A stretch of 64,000 nucleotides of DNA, from the NCBI GenBank assembly GCA_900759715.1, contig CAAEXF010000110.1, positions 1-64,000 on the forward strand, in the 5' to 3' direction. Position 1 is the stretch's first letter; the number at the start of each line of letters is the position of its first letter. The notes beneath the pieces are model-generated. The model was given only the letters and a program-made list of their open reading frames with translations, did no database searches and was not told the origin of the DNA. This document shows, piece after piece, positions 44,642-53,986 of this stretch. The stretch is from Clostridium_AM sp900759715 (GTDB taxonomy: Bacteria > Bacillota > Clostridia > Clostridiales > Clostridiaceae). The translations under genes and the position numbers were made by a program.

Positions 44642-45877
44642 ATGTTGGATTTAAGAGAAAGAGCACTAAGATTTCACAAAGATAATGAAGGTAAGATAGC
44701 TTTGAATTGTAAGGTACCGGTTAAAAATCAAGAAGATATGACACTTGCATACACACCAGGAGTTGCAGAACCTTGTTTGGAAATTAATAAAAATCCAGAG
44801 CTAATTTATGATTACACATCAAGAGGAAACTGGGTTGCTGTAGTAACAAATGGTACAGCAGTATTGGGACTTGGAGACATAGGTGCAGGAGCAGGACTTC
44901 CTGTTATGGAAGGCAAAGCAGTATTATTTAAAGCCTTTGGTGGAGTAGATGCTTTCCCAATATGCTTAGAAACTAAGGATGTAGATAAGATTGTTGAAAC
45001 AGTTAAACTTATGGAACCGACTTTTGGTGGAATTAATCTAGAGGATATAAAGGCTCCAGAGTGTTTTGAGATTGAACAAAAGCTTAAAGAAATTTCTAAT
45101 ATACCGATATTTCACGATGATCAACATGGAACAGCAGTAGTTTCAGCTGCATGCTTGATTAATGCATTGAAACTCACTAATAAGAGGTTTGGAGATATTA
45201 AAGTAGTTATAAACGGTGCAGGCGCAGCAGGAATTGCTATTACTAAACTGTTATTAAAGATGGGAACTAAGGATGTAATTCTTTGCGATACTAAAGGTGC
45301 AATATATAAAGGTAGACCTTCTGGAATGAATAAATACAAAGATGAAATAGCTGAAATAACTAATAAAGAATTAATATCAGGGGACCTAGCGGATGCGTTA
45401 AAAGGTGCAGATGTATTTTTAGGAGTGTCAGTTGCAAACTGTGTAACACAGGAAATGATTAAATCAATGAATAGAGATTCAATTATTATGGCTATGGCAA
45501 ATCCAAATCCAGAGATACTTCCACACTTAGCTGTAGAAGCTGGAGCGAAGGTAATATGTACAGGTAGATCGGATTTCCCAAATCAAGTTAATAATGTATT
45601 AGCTTTTCCAGGAATATTTAGAGGAGCATTAGATGTTCATGCTAGTGAAATTAATGATGAAATGAAGATAGCAGCAGCCTATGCCATAGCAGAACTTGTA
45701 GATGAAGATCAGTTAAGACCGGAGTATGTTATACCGGAAGCCTTTGATTTGAGAATAGCACCTAAAGTTGCTGAATATGTAGCAAAAGCTGCGATAGATA
45801 CTGGAGTTGCTAGAAAAAATGATATTACTCCAGAAATGGTTGCAGAACATACCAAAGCGTTACTTGGTCAATCATAA
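44642..45877 (+). CDS. NAD-dependent malic enzyme
   Basis: Oxidative decarboxylation of L-malate to pyruvate and CO2. The 411-residue chain is the short bacterial form: AYTPGVAEPC near residue 37 (catalytic Tyr), GAGAGLPVMEGKAV near 82 (catalytic Lys92), INLEDIKAPE near 131 (metal ligands), HDDQHGTA near 158 and the NAD loop GAGAAGIAITKLL near 195. It lies 34 bases after the permease gene, inside the inositol locus, where malic enzyme is not a usual member. I propose that it consumes malate formed from the inositol ring (see findings). Confidence 0.94.
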   Translation: MLDLRERALRFHKDNEGKIALNCKVPVKNQEDMTLAYTPGVAEPCLEINKNPELIYDYTSRGNWVAVVTNGTAVLGLGDIGAGAGLPVMEGKAVLFKAFGGVDAFPICLETKDVDKIVETVKLMEPTFGGINLEDIKAPECFEIEQKLKEISNIPIFHDDQHGTAVVSAACLINALKLTNKRFGDIKVVINGAGAAGIAITKLLLKMGTKDVILCDTKGAIYKGRPSGMNKYKDEIAEITNKELISGDLADALKGADVFLGVSVANCVTQEMIKSMNRDSIIMAMANPNPEILPHLAVEAGAKVICTGRSDFPNQVNNVLAFPGIFRGALDVHASEINDEMKIAAAYAIAELVDEDQLRPEYVIPEAFDLRIAPKVAEYVAKAAIDTGVARKNDITPEMVAEHTKALLGQS

Positions 45878-45943
45878 ATAGTATTATCTTAAAACTTAAG
45901 AGTTTATTAAAAGATAAATATTAAAAATTAGGGGGAATAAAAA

Positions 45944-46969
45944 ATGATAAAAGTTGGAGTTGCAGGTTTTGGCGTTATTGGACAAAGACTTGCAGATGGA
46001 GTTGCTTCTCAAAAAGATATGGAATTAGTGGGGGTTGCAGATGTTTCACCTACACTTTCAGTAAGAGCTTTAAAAGAAAAAGGAATGCCATATGCTTTAT
46101 ATACTGCAGTACCGGAAAATAAAAAATTATTTGATGAATTAGGAATACCTGTAAGTGGCACCCTTGAAGAATTAGTACAGAAATGTGATGTTATCCTTGA
46201 CGCTACTAGTGCTGGAGTAGGAGCTAAAAATAAAGAACTTTATGCTAAATACAATAAAAAAGCAATATTTCAAGGTGGAGAAAAAAACAATGTAGCAGAT
46301 GTGTTCTTCCATGGTTATGCAAACTATGAGAAGGGAGTAGGTAAACAATTCTTAAAGTTAACTTCCTGCAACACTACAGGACTTATTAGAGCAGTAGATT
46401 GTATAGATAGAGAAGTAGGTGTTGAAAAAGTTGCAATAACAATAATAAGACGTGTTGCTGATCCTGGTGACTATCACAGAGGTCTTACAAATGCATTACA
46501 GGTTGATAAGGCGCCAAGTCATCAGGCATTAGACTTAATGACAATAATGCCTCATGTTGATGCAACAGGAATACTTGTTCATACGCCAGTAACACATGGA
46601 CATATTATAACTGTTTTAGCTACACCTAAAAAGGATGTATCGAAAGAGCAATTGTTAGAAATGTTCAGCAAACATCCAAGAATAAGAGTGGTAAAACTTG
46701 CTGATGGATTTCTTGGAAATGCTTCATTATTTAGATATGCAAGAGATCTTGGAAATCCAAGAGGAGATATGTACGAAATAGCAGTATTTGAAGAATCAAT
46801 CGTTAATTCAGGAAAAGACATAATGTTTGCAATAAATATTCCTCAAGAAGCAGTAGTTATACCAGAAAATATAGATGCTATAAGAGCTGCTATGGAAATG
46901 CAAACAGATAGGCTCGAAGGAGTTGTAGAAACAAATAAATATTTGGGGATGGGAAAATGGATGGAATAG
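45944..46969 (+). CDS. Archaeal-type (class II) glyceraldehyde-3-phosphate dehydrogenase-like protein
   Basis: A 341-residue protein of the archaeal GAPDH family, unlike the normal bacterial GapA. It shows NAD(P) loop VAGFGVIGQRLADGV at 6-20, LQGGEK-like FQGGEKNN near 109, the catalytic cysteine in SCNTTGL (Cys142), RRVADPGD near 169 and THGHIITV near 217. The archaeal phosphate-site motif SHHGPD reads SHQALD here (192-197), a change in the region that binds the substrate phosphate. The gene overlaps the next one by 13 bases. I infer that it acts on malate semialdehyde rather than glyceraldehyde 3-phosphate; the family assignment itself is firm. Confidence 0.9.
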   Translation: MIKVGVAGFGVIGQRLADGVASQKDMELVGVADVSPTLSVRALKEKGMPYALYTAVPENKKLFDELGIPVSGTLEELVQKCDVILDATSAGVGAKNKELYAKYNKKAIFQGGEKNNVADVFFHGYANYEKGVGKQFLKLTSCNTTGLIRAVDCIDREVGVEKVAITIIRRVADPGDYHRGLTNALQVDKAPSHQALDLMTIMPHVDATGILVHTPVTHGHIITVLATPKKDVSKEQLLEMFSKHPRIRVVKLADGFLGNASLFRYARDLGNPRGDMYEIAVFEESIVNSGKDIMFAINIPQEAVVIPENIDAIRAAMEMQTDRLEGVVETNKYLGMGKWME

Positions 46970-48234
46970 TTGGAACTAAAATAAGGTCAATGGAAGAGTT
47001 TAATTATAAAAATAGGACAGTATTATTAAGATTAGATATAAATTCACCAATTGATCCGGAAACTAAAAAGATAGTAAGTGAAAATAGAATAAATAAAAGT
47101 ATTCCTACACTGAACTATCTGATAGGACAAGGAGCTAAAATTGCTATAATAGCGCATCAGGGAGATACATTAGACTATCATAATTTAATGTCCATGAAGG
47201 AGCATGCAGAAAAGTTATCTCAAAAACTTGGCAGAGAAGTAAAATACGTAGATGATGTATGCGGCCCTGCAGCTCAGGAAGCAGTTAAAAGTTTGAAATG
47301 TGGTGAATTAGTTCTTTTAGGAAATTTAAGATATTTAACGGAAGAGGTATCTACTTTTGAAAACGACGTAAAATTAGATGCAAAAGGAATGTTAAATACC
47401 TACTTAGTTAGAAGTCTTGCACCTATTGTGGATTGCTATGTGAATGATGCCTTTGCAGCAGCACATAGAAACGCACCGTCTATGGTTGCTTTTCAAGAAA
47501 TTCTTCCCAGCGCGTCGGGTATGTTAATGTTTAAGGAATTAAGTGCTTTAACTAAGGTTATGGAGTGTCCAGATAAGCCTTCTGTATTTGTACTTGGTGG
47601 ACTTAAAATATCAGATGCTTTTGGAATGATGAAACAGGTCTTAGAAAATGGTGCTGCAGATAGAATATTATGTTGTGGTATAACTGGACATATAATGCTT
47701 ATGGCAAAGGGATACCAATTAGGAGAAGCTAACGAGAAATTTATAAAAAATAGAAATCTCGATGTGTTTATAGAACCGGCCAAAGAATATCTAGAAAAAT
47801 ACGGTGAAAAGATAATATATCCAGTGGACTTAGCATATGAGCAAGATGGTGCTAGAAAGGGAGTTTCTATAGAAGAACTTCCTATAAGCCACATGTGTAT
47901 GGATATAGGTCGTGAAACTATAGAAATGTTTGAGGAGGAGTTAACAAAAGCAGGTACAATTTTTGTAAATGGTCCCGCTGGAGTTTATGAAAATAAGATA
48001 TTTGAAGACGGAACTAAAGCAATATGGAATGCTATAGCGGAGGCTAAAGGTTATTCTGTAATTGGCGGCGGGGATACAGTAAGTGCAGCTCAACGTTTTA
48101 TAGATACAGACAAAATAAATTATGTATGTACGGCCGGAGGAGCCATGGTAAGATTTTTATCTGGCGTGAAAATGCCTCTTATCGAAGCTATGAAAGAGGC
48201 TTATGATAAAAAATTGGAGGTGCAGGATGCTTAG
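46957..48234 (+). CDS. Archaeal-type phosphoglycerate kinase-like protein
   Basis: A 425-residue protein of the phosphoglycerate kinase family closest to archaeal forms. Substrate-side landmarks are LRLDINS (Arg25, Asp27, Asn29), ENR (Arg44), NLRY (Arg125) and AAAHRNAPS (His170, Arg171). In the HxxGR/K position (normally HLGRP or HQGKP), it reads HQGDT (67-71), so the basic residue that binds the 3-phosphate is replaced by aspartate. The nucleotide side is intact: GGLKISD and GGGDT near 370. I infer a substrate that lacks a phosphate, such as malyl-phosphate. It overlaps both neighbouring genes, so translation is coupled. Confidence 0.9.
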   Translation: MDGIVGTKIRSMEEFNYKNRTVLLRLDINSPIDPETKKIVSENRINKSIPTLNYLIGQGAKIAIIAHQGDTLDYHNLMSMKEHAEKLSQKLGREVKYVDDVCGPAAQEAVKSLKCGELVLLGNLRYLTEEVSTFENDVKLDAKGMLNTYLVRSLAPIVDCYVNDAFAAAHRNAPSMVAFQEILPSASGMLMFKELSALTKVMECPDKPSVFVLGGLKISDAFGMMKQVLENGAADRILCCGITGHIMLMAKGYQLGEANEKFIKNRNLDVFIEPAKEYLEKYGEKIIYPVDLAYEQDGARKGVSIEELPISHMCMDIGRETIEMFEEELTKAGTIFVNGPAGVYENKIFEDGTKAIWNAIAEAKGYSVIGGGDTVSAAQRFIDTDKINYVCTAGGAMVRFLSGVKMPLIEAMKEAYDKKLEVQDA

Positions 48235-49072
48235 TTATGACAGAATAAGAGAGTTAAAAACTTTTGCAGTAAATATAAGAATAGAAACTGTAAGAGCTAT
48301 AGGTACTCTAGGCTTTGGACATATGGGGGGAGCAATGTCCGTTGCTGATACTATAGCAGTACTTTATGGTGAAGCAATGAATATAGATCCTCAAAATCCA
48401 AGATGGGAAGATAGGGACTGGTTAGTATGTTCAAAAGGACATGCAGGACCTGCAATATACTCAGCCCTTGCGTTGAAAGGGTACTTTCCTAAGAAAGACC
48501 TTCTTACACTAAATACGCCAGGAACTCATTTCCCAAGCCATTGTGATAGAAACCTAACGACAGGTATTGATATGACTACAGGATCTCTTGGTCAAGGATC
48601 TTCTACTGCACTAGGAGTAGCTCTGGGGAATCGATTAAAAGGGAAAGATAACTATACTTATTTAATACTTGGAGATGGAGAAATACAGGAAGGTCAGGTA
48701 TGGGAAGCTGTAATGTGTGCAGCCCAGCAAAAAATAGATCATCTTATTACTTTTGTAGATTACAATAAACAGCAGTTGGACGGATATACTAAAGACATAA
48801 ATGATCTTGGAGATATCAAAGCTAAATTCGAGAGCTTTGGATGGTATGCTCAAAGCATTGATGGACATAATGTTGAAGAAATATATCATGCCATAGAAAA
48901 GGCTAAAGAAAATGGAAGCAGACCTTCAGTAATAGTTTTGAATACTGTTAAGGGAAAGGGATGTAGTTTTGCAGAAGGTATTTTAAGTAATCACCATATA
49001 ACTGTAAGCAAAGAGCAAATGGAAGATGCACTTAAGGCATTAGAGAATAAGCTACAAGAGGTGATGAAATAA
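48227..49072 (+). CDS. Transketolase, N-terminal (TPP-binding) subunit
   Basis: A 281-residue half-transketolase. It carries the TPP diphosphate site GDGEIQEGQVWEA at 149-161 and the metal-binding Asn180, plus HMGGAMSVADTIAVLYGE near 32 and SKGHAGPAIYSAL near 69. The start at 48227 follows GGAGGT and overlaps the kinase gene by eight bases; its stop overlaps the C-terminal subunit by one base. Split transketolases are common in Clostridia and archaea. Its place between an archaeal-type PGK and IolB suggests a dedicated job in this pathway. Confidence 0.94.
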   Translation: MLSYDRIRELKTFAVNIRIETVRAIGTLGFGHMGGAMSVADTIAVLYGEAMNIDPQNPRWEDRDWLVCSKGHAGPAIYSALALKGYFPKKDLLTLNTPGTHFPSHCDRNLTTGIDMTTGSLGQGSSTALGVALGNRLKGKDNYTYLILGDGEIQEGQVWEAVMCAAQQKIDHLITFVDYNKQQLDGYTKDINDLGDIKAKFESFGWYAQSIDGHNVEEIYHAIEKAKENGSRPSVIVLNTVKGKGCSFAEGILSNHHITVSKEQMEDALKALENKLQEVMK

Positions 49073-50043
49073 TGAGTATTAAATTAGCAGAAAAAAGAGT
49101 AAATGAAGAAATAGCAATGAGAGATATGTATGCTAAAACGCTTATGAGACTAGCAGAAAAAAATGGAAATATTGTAGCTCTTGATGCAGATTTGATGAGT
49201 TCAATGGGAATGATGCCATTCAAGAAGGCGTATCCAGATAGAACTTTTAATGTAGGAATACAGGAAGCAAATATGATTGGTGTTGCAGCAGGTATGTCTG
49301 CAGTAGGACTAATACCTTTCGCTCATAGCTTTGGACCTTTTGCTACAAGGAGATGCTTCGATCAAATTTTTTTATCCTGTGGATATGCAAAGCTTAATGT
49401 AAAAATTACAGGGAGTGACCCAGGAGTAACTGCGGCCTTTAATGGGGGAACACATATGCCTTTTGAGGATATGGGAATACTCCGAAATGTTCCAAACATA
49501 ACAATACTAGAACCAGTTGATAGTGTAATGCTTGAAAATATAATAGAGCAGATTGCTGACAAATATGGTGTATTCTACACGAGGCTTTTAAGAAAAAATG
49601 CAGTGAAAATATATGAAGAGGGTTCAACCTTTGAAATAGGAAAGTCTATAACACTTAGAGATGGTAAGGATGTAACAATATTCGCTACAGGAATAATGGT
49701 AGCGGAAGCATTAAAAGCTGCTGATGAATTGGACAAAGAGGGTATATCCGTAAGAGTTGAAAATATGTTCACTTTAAAACCAATTGATAAAGAAGCTATA
49801 TTGAAATGTGCAAAAGAAACAGGTGCTATTGTAACGGCTGAAAACCACAGTATATTAAATGGATTAGGTTCTGCAGTGGCAGAAGTAATTACAGAGAATG
49901 AACTTGTACCACTTGAAAGGGTTGGAGTTGAAGATAGATTTGGTCAAGTTGGACCTGTAGATTACTTAAAGGAGCAGTATAACCTTACTTACAAGGATAT
50001 TATGTCAAAAGTTAAGAAGGTTTTAGAAAGAAAGATTAAATAA
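49072..50043 (+). CDS. Transketolase, C-terminal subunit
   Basis: The partner half of 323 residues. It has the pyrimidine-binding domain with the cofactor-activating glutamate in VGIQEANMIG (Glu65) and the HSFGPFATRR segment, then the C-terminal domain (ATGIMVAEALKAA, ENHSILNGLGSAVAEV). It forms an active (alpha-beta)2 transketolase with the preceding product. The overlapping TAATG junction indicates a fixed ratio of the two chains. Confidence 0.94.
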   Translation: MSIKLAEKRVNEEIAMRDMYAKTLMRLAEKNGNIVALDADLMSSMGMMPFKKAYPDRTFNVGIQEANMIGVAAGMSAVGLIPFAHSFGPFATRRCFDQIFLSCGYAKLNVKITGSDPGVTAAFNGGTHMPFEDMGILRNVPNITILEPVDSVMLENIIEQIADKYGVFYTRLLRKNAVKIYEEGSTFEIGKSITLRDGKDVTIFATGIMVAEALKAADELDKEGISVRVENMFTLKPIDKEAILKCAKETGAIVTAENHSILNGLGSAVAEVITENELVPLERVGVEDRFGQVGPVDYLKEQYNLTYKDIMSKVKKVLERKIK

Positions 50044-50123
50044 TTCAGAGTAGATGAAATAAAAATTTATAAGTTTATTCTAAGATTTAGAATGACTTAA
50101 ATATTATAAAGAGGTGACAAATT

Positions 50124-50918
50124 ATGCTTAGGATTAGACAGAATGAACCCTTTAAATATGGTTATAACTCGATAACTACTATTGATGAACAAGAACATAA
50201 CACCATGATGGATTTTGGCATATTGAGGCTTGCTAAGAATCAGGTTGAAATAGATAAGGATGAAAAAGAAAGAGCATTTCTTTTAATTAAAGGTGAAGTT
50301 GCTTTTGAATATGAGGGTAAAAAAGAAAATGCTTTAAGAAATTCTTGCTTCGATGAAGACCCATGGGTACTTCATGTACCAAAGAATGTTGAGGTAAAAA
50401 TCACAGGAATTTCTGAGGATACAGAAATTTGTGTTACCAAAACAACTAATGATACTGTATTTGAATCAAAATTGTATATAAATAAAGAATGTAGAAGTGA
50501 AAATCGTGGTGCAGGAACAATGAAAGAAGCCTCCACAAGAATTGTAAGGACTGTATTTGATTATTCAAATGCTAAGTATTCAAACTTAGTTGTTGGAGAA
50601 GTTGTAGATTACCCAGGAAAATGGTCAAGTTATCCACCACATTATCATCCACAACCAGAAATATATTTTTATAAGTTTAACCCTGAGCAGGGATATGGAT
50701 TTTCAGAGTTAGGAGAAGATGTAGTTAAGTTAAAAAATAATGATACTGTAAAAATACTAGACAATGCTACACATCCACAGACTACAGCACCAGGATATGC
50801 TATGTATTATATTTGGGTAATAAGACATTTAGATGGAAATCCATATATAACTCCAATTTTTGTGCCTGAACATTTATGGGTTACAGAAAAGGATGCTAAA
50901 ATTTGGCCTGACAAATAA
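50124..50918 (+). CDS. iolB: 5-deoxy-glucuronate isomerase
   Basis: Isomerises 5-deoxy-D-glucuronate to 2-deoxy-5-keto-D-gluconate (DKG). The 264-residue two-cupin protein carries the metal motif SYPPHYHPQPEIYFYKF near residue 173, with further ligands downstream (ATHPQTTAPGY). SD GAGGTG precedes the ATG. It comes directly after the transketolase pair, which fits transketolase acting on its product. Confidence 0.94.
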   Translation: MLRIRQNEPFKYGYNSITTIDEQEHNTMMDFGILRLAKNQVEIDKDEKERAFLLIKGEVAFEYEGKKENALRNSCFDEDPWVLHVPKNVEVKITGISEDTEICVTKTTNDTVFESKLYINKECRSENRGAGTMKEASTRIVRTVFDYSNAKYSNLVVGEVVDYPGKWSSYPPHYHPQPEIYFYKFNPEQGYGFSELGEDVVKLKNNDTVKILDNATHPQTTAPGYAMYYIWVIRHLDGNPYITPIFVPEHLWVTEKDAKIWPDK

Positions 50919-51017
50919 ATTAAAACTTCAGATAAAATTTAAAAATTTACTTCATTAGTCCTTGAGTTAACCCAATGTTTAAAAACTAATAAAATTGCCC
51001 CTTATTAAATTATATAT

Positions 51018-51063
51018 ACATCCGCCGTTCCTCTTTACTGATTCCCTCTAATACGGCGGATGT
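51018..51063. other. GC-rich inverted repeat between iolB and iolD
   Basis: ACATCCGCCGT (51018-51028) and ACGGCGGATGT (51053-51063) form a perfect 11-bp inverted repeat with a 24-base loop. The G/C content stands out from its surroundings. There is no T run, so it is more likely an mRNA-processing or stabilising hairpin, or an operator, than a terminator. Confidence 0.6.
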
Positions 51064-51103
51064 CCTAAAATAGGTAAAAATTTATTTGTTTTGAGGTGAA
51101 AAT

Positions 51104-53038
51104 ATGAAAACTATTAGGCTTACAATGGCACAGGCCCTTGTTAAGTTTTTAGATAATCAATATGTAGAGTTTGATGGAAAAGAAATTAAATTTATAAAAG
51201 GTGTATTTACTATTTTTGGACACGGTAATGTTCTTGGTTTAGGACAGGCTTTAGAACAAGATCCCGGTGAACTGATAGTGCATCAAGGAAGAAATGAACA
51301 AGGAATGGCTCATGCTGCGATAGGCTTTGCAAAGCAAAATCACAGAAAGCAGATTTATGCTTGCACATCATCTGTTGGTCCTGGTGCAGCAAATATGGTT
51401 ACAGCAGCAGGAACTGCAAGTGCAAATCGTATACCAGTGCTTTTCTTACCTGGTGATACCTATGCTGTACGTCAGCCTGACCCTGTATTACAGCAGGTTG
51501 AGCATTACCATGATTTTAACATTACAACCAACGATGCTTTCAAGGCTGTAAGTAAGTACTGGGACCGTATAAGTCGTCCAGAGCAGCTCATGTCTGCCAT
51601 GATAAATGCCATGAGAGTACTTACAAATCCAGCTGATACTGGAGCTGTTACAATTGCATTACCTCAAGATGTTGAAGGTGAAGCATATGATTATCCAACT
51701 GATTTTTTAAAAAAGAGAGTCCATAGAATAGAAAGAAGACCTGCTACTAAGGAAATGATAAAGGATGCTGTAGAACTTATTAAAGGTAAGAAGAAGCCTT
51801 TGGTAATATGTGGAGGAGGCGTTAGATACTCTGAAGCTGCTGGAGAACTCAAGATATTCGCTGAAAAGTATAATATTCCTTTTGCTGAAACACAAGCAGG
51901 AAAGAGTGCAATCCCATGGGATCATGAGCTTAATCTTGGAGGTATTGGTGTAACAGGAAACCTTTCAGCTAACATAATGGCAAAGGAAGCAGATGTTGTT
52001 ATAGGTATAGGAACAAGATATACGGATTTCACTACATCCTCAAAGTGGATCTTCCAAAATCCTGACGTAGAATTTGTAAACATTAATGTTGCTGAGTTTG
52101 ACGCCTACAAAATGGATGCTGTAAGAGTGGTAGCAGATGCAAAGAGTGCTTTAGAAACTCTTACAGAAGAGTTAGGTAAGGTAGGATATAAATCAGGATA
52201 TTCAAGTGAAATAAAAGATGCAAAGAATAAGTGGGCAGAGGAGCTTAGCCGTCTGTTTAATATAAAATATGAAAAAGATTCATTTAAACCGGAGATTGCA
52301 GGACACTTAGATCATGTAGTAAAGGAGTTTGGCAATCAAACAGGTTCCTTTCTAACGCAGACAAGAGTCTTGGGCATACTTGATGAAATGCTTGATGAGG
52401 ATTCAATCGTGGTAGGATCATCAGGAAGTTTACCTGGGGATTTACAGAGAGTGTGGTGTCCAAAGAAAGCTAACACATATCATATGGAATACGGATATTC
52501 CTGTATGGGGTATGAGGTAAACGCTTCTCTTGGAGTAAAGATTGCTCAGCCTGAACGTGAGGTATATGCCATGGTAGGCGATGGATCTTATATGATGCTT
52601 CACTCAGAGCTTCCTACATCTATTCAAGAAAGAAAGAAAATCAATATACTCCTATTTGATAATATGTCCTTTGGCTGTATAAATAATCTTCAGATGGGAA
52701 ATGGCATGGGAAGCTTTGGAACTGAATTTAGGTTTAGGAATTCTGCAACTGGAAAGTTGGATGGACAACTAGTTCCAATAGACTTTGCTAAGAACGCAGA
52801 AAGCTATGGATGCAAAACCTACACTGTTAAAAACGAAGAAGAATTAAGAAAAGCTATAGAGGATTCAAAGAAGCAAACTGTTTCAACATTGATTGATATT
52901 AAGGTTCTTCCTAAGACTATGACAAATGGTTATGAATCATGGTGGAGAGTTGGAACAGCAGAAGTTTCAGAGAAAGAAAGTGTTAAAGAAGCTTATAAAG
53001 ATCTTGTGGATCACATAAAGGATGCAAGAAAGTACTAA
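51104..53038 (+). CDS. iolD: 3D-(3,5/4)-trihydroxycyclohexane-1,2-dione hydrolase (ring-opening, TPP)
   Basis: The enzyme that opens the inositol-derived ring to 5-deoxy-glucuronate. The 644-residue chain has the three-domain layout of the acetolactate synthase family: an N-terminal domain with the activating glutamate in HQGRNEQGMAHAA near residue 66, a middle domain, and a C-terminal TPP-binding domain with AMVGDGSYMMLHSELPTS near 490. The size matches IolD. SD GAGGTG precedes the ATG. iolE follows 25 bases later. Confidence 0.96.
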   Translation: MKTIRLTMAQALVKFLDNQYVEFDGKEIKFIKGVFTIFGHGNVLGLGQALEQDPGELIVHQGRNEQGMAHAAIGFAKQNHRKQIYACTSSVGPGAANMVTAAGTASANRIPVLFLPGDTYAVRQPDPVLQQVEHYHDFNITTNDAFKAVSKYWDRISRPEQLMSAMINAMRVLTNPADTGAVTIALPQDVEGEAYDYPTDFLKKRVHRIERRPATKEMIKDAVELIKGKKKPLVICGGGVRYSEAAGELKIFAEKYNIPFAETQAGKSAIPWDHELNLGGIGVTGNLSANIMAKEADVVIGIGTRYTDFTTSSKWIFQNPDVEFVNINVAEFDAYKMDAVRVVADAKSALETLTEELGKVGYKSGYSSEIKDAKNKWAEELSRLFNIKYEKDSFKPEIAGHLDHVVKEFGNQTGSFLTQTRVLGILDEMLDEDSIVVGSSGSLPGDLQRVWCPKKANTYHMEYGYSCMGYEVNASLGVKIAQPEREVYAMVGDGSYMMLHSELPTSIQERKKINILLFDNMSFGCINNLQMGNGMGSFGTEFRFRNSATGKLDGQLVPIDFAKNAESYGCKTYTVKNEEELRKAIEDSKKQTVSTLIDIKVLPKTMTNGYESWWRVGTAEVSEKESVKEAYKDLVDHIKDARKY

Positions 53039-53063
53039 AAATAAGGCAAGGATGGGATAAGAT

Positions 53064-53960
53064 ATGTTAGATAAAAATAAAGTAAAATTGGGAATAGCTC
53101 CTATAGCATGGACAAATGATGATATGCCTGAGCTTGGAGGAGAAAATACTTTTGAGCAATGTGTTAGTGAAATGGCTTTAGCTGACTTTACAGGAAGTGA
53201 AGTAGGTAACAAATATCCAAGAGATACAGAAGTATTAAAGAAGGCTCTAAGCTTAAGAGGAATAAATATAGCTAGTGCCTGGTTTAGTTCATTCTTAACT
53301 ACAAAACCACTAGAAGATACTGTAATTGAATTTATAAAACATAGAGATTTCCTTAATGCTATGGGGGCAAAAGTAATAGTTATATCGGAGCAAGGGCACA
53401 GTATTCAAGGGATGATGGGTACTCCAGTTTTAAGCAAGAAGCCGCACTTTACAGAAGAAGAGTGGAACAAGCTTGCAAAAGGATTAGAAGAGTTAGGCAA
53501 ACTTGCAGCACAAAAAGGTATGAAGATAGTTTATCACCACCATATGGGTACAGGTGTGCAAACTTTAGAAGAAATAGACAAACTTATGGAAATGACAGAC
53601 CCTAATTTAGTATATTTACTTTTCGATACAGGGCATCTTACTTTCTCAGATGTAAACCCAGAGGTAGTTCTAAAGAAATATGTAAATAGAATCAAACACG
53701 TACATTTAAAAGATATAAGAAAAGAAGTTTTAGCTACAGTAAAAAGCGAAGAAAAGAGCTTTTTAAATGCAGTTAAAGCTGGAGTATTCACAGTTCCAGG
53801 AGATGGAATGATAGACTATGACCCACTATTTAAGATTTTAGATGAAAATAATTATGAAGGTTGGTTTGTTGTTGAAGCAGAACAAGATCCTGCTAAAGCT
53901 AACCCATTAGAATATGCTATAAAAGCAAGAAAGTTTATAGCAGAAAAGACAGGTCTATAG
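53064..53960 (+). CDS. iolE: 2-keto-myo-inositol (inosose) dehydratase
   Basis: Dehydrates scyllo-inosose to the trihydroxycyclohexane dione that IolD opens. A 298-residue TIM barrel of the xylose-isomerase-like family. Visible are the IolE opening GIAPIAWTNDDMPELGG near residue 10, TGSEVGNKYP, YHHHMGTG near 157, FDTGHLTFSD near 194, IKHVHLKD near 218 and FVVEAEQDP near 273, with the metal ligands in the last four. SD AAGGATGGGAT precedes the ATG. Confidence 0.96.
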   Translation: MLDKNKVKLGIAPIAWTNDDMPELGGENTFEQCVSEMALADFTGSEVGNKYPRDTEVLKKALSLRGINIASAWFSSFLTTKPLEDTVIEFIKHRDFLNAMGAKVIVISEQGHSIQGMMGTPVLSKKPHFTEEEWNKLAKGLEELGKLAAQKGMKIVYHHHMGTGVQTLEEIDKLMEMTDPNLVYLLFDTGHLTFSDVNPEVVLKKYVNRIKHVHLKDIRKEVLATVKSEEKSFLNAVKAGVFTVPGDGMIDYDPLFKILDENNYEGWFVVEAEQDPAKANPLEYAIKARKFIAEKTGL

Positions 53961-53986
53961 TATTTAGATAAAAATATCCCAAGCAG

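Noticed and set aside
44642..45877. Malic enzyme gene annotated as malate dehydrogenase
   Set aside because: The YTPGVAEP, LPVMEGK and HDDQHGTA motifs belong to the malic enzyme family, not to lactate/malate dehydrogenases.
44642..50043. Malic enzyme, GAPDH, PGK and transketolase as plain central metabolism
   Set aside because: The overlapping genes are embedded between the importer and iolB, the GAPDH and PGK are of archaeal type with altered substrate-site residues, and iolC and iolJ are missing from the locus. I keep the simple reading as the main alternative, since the rest of the genome is not visible.
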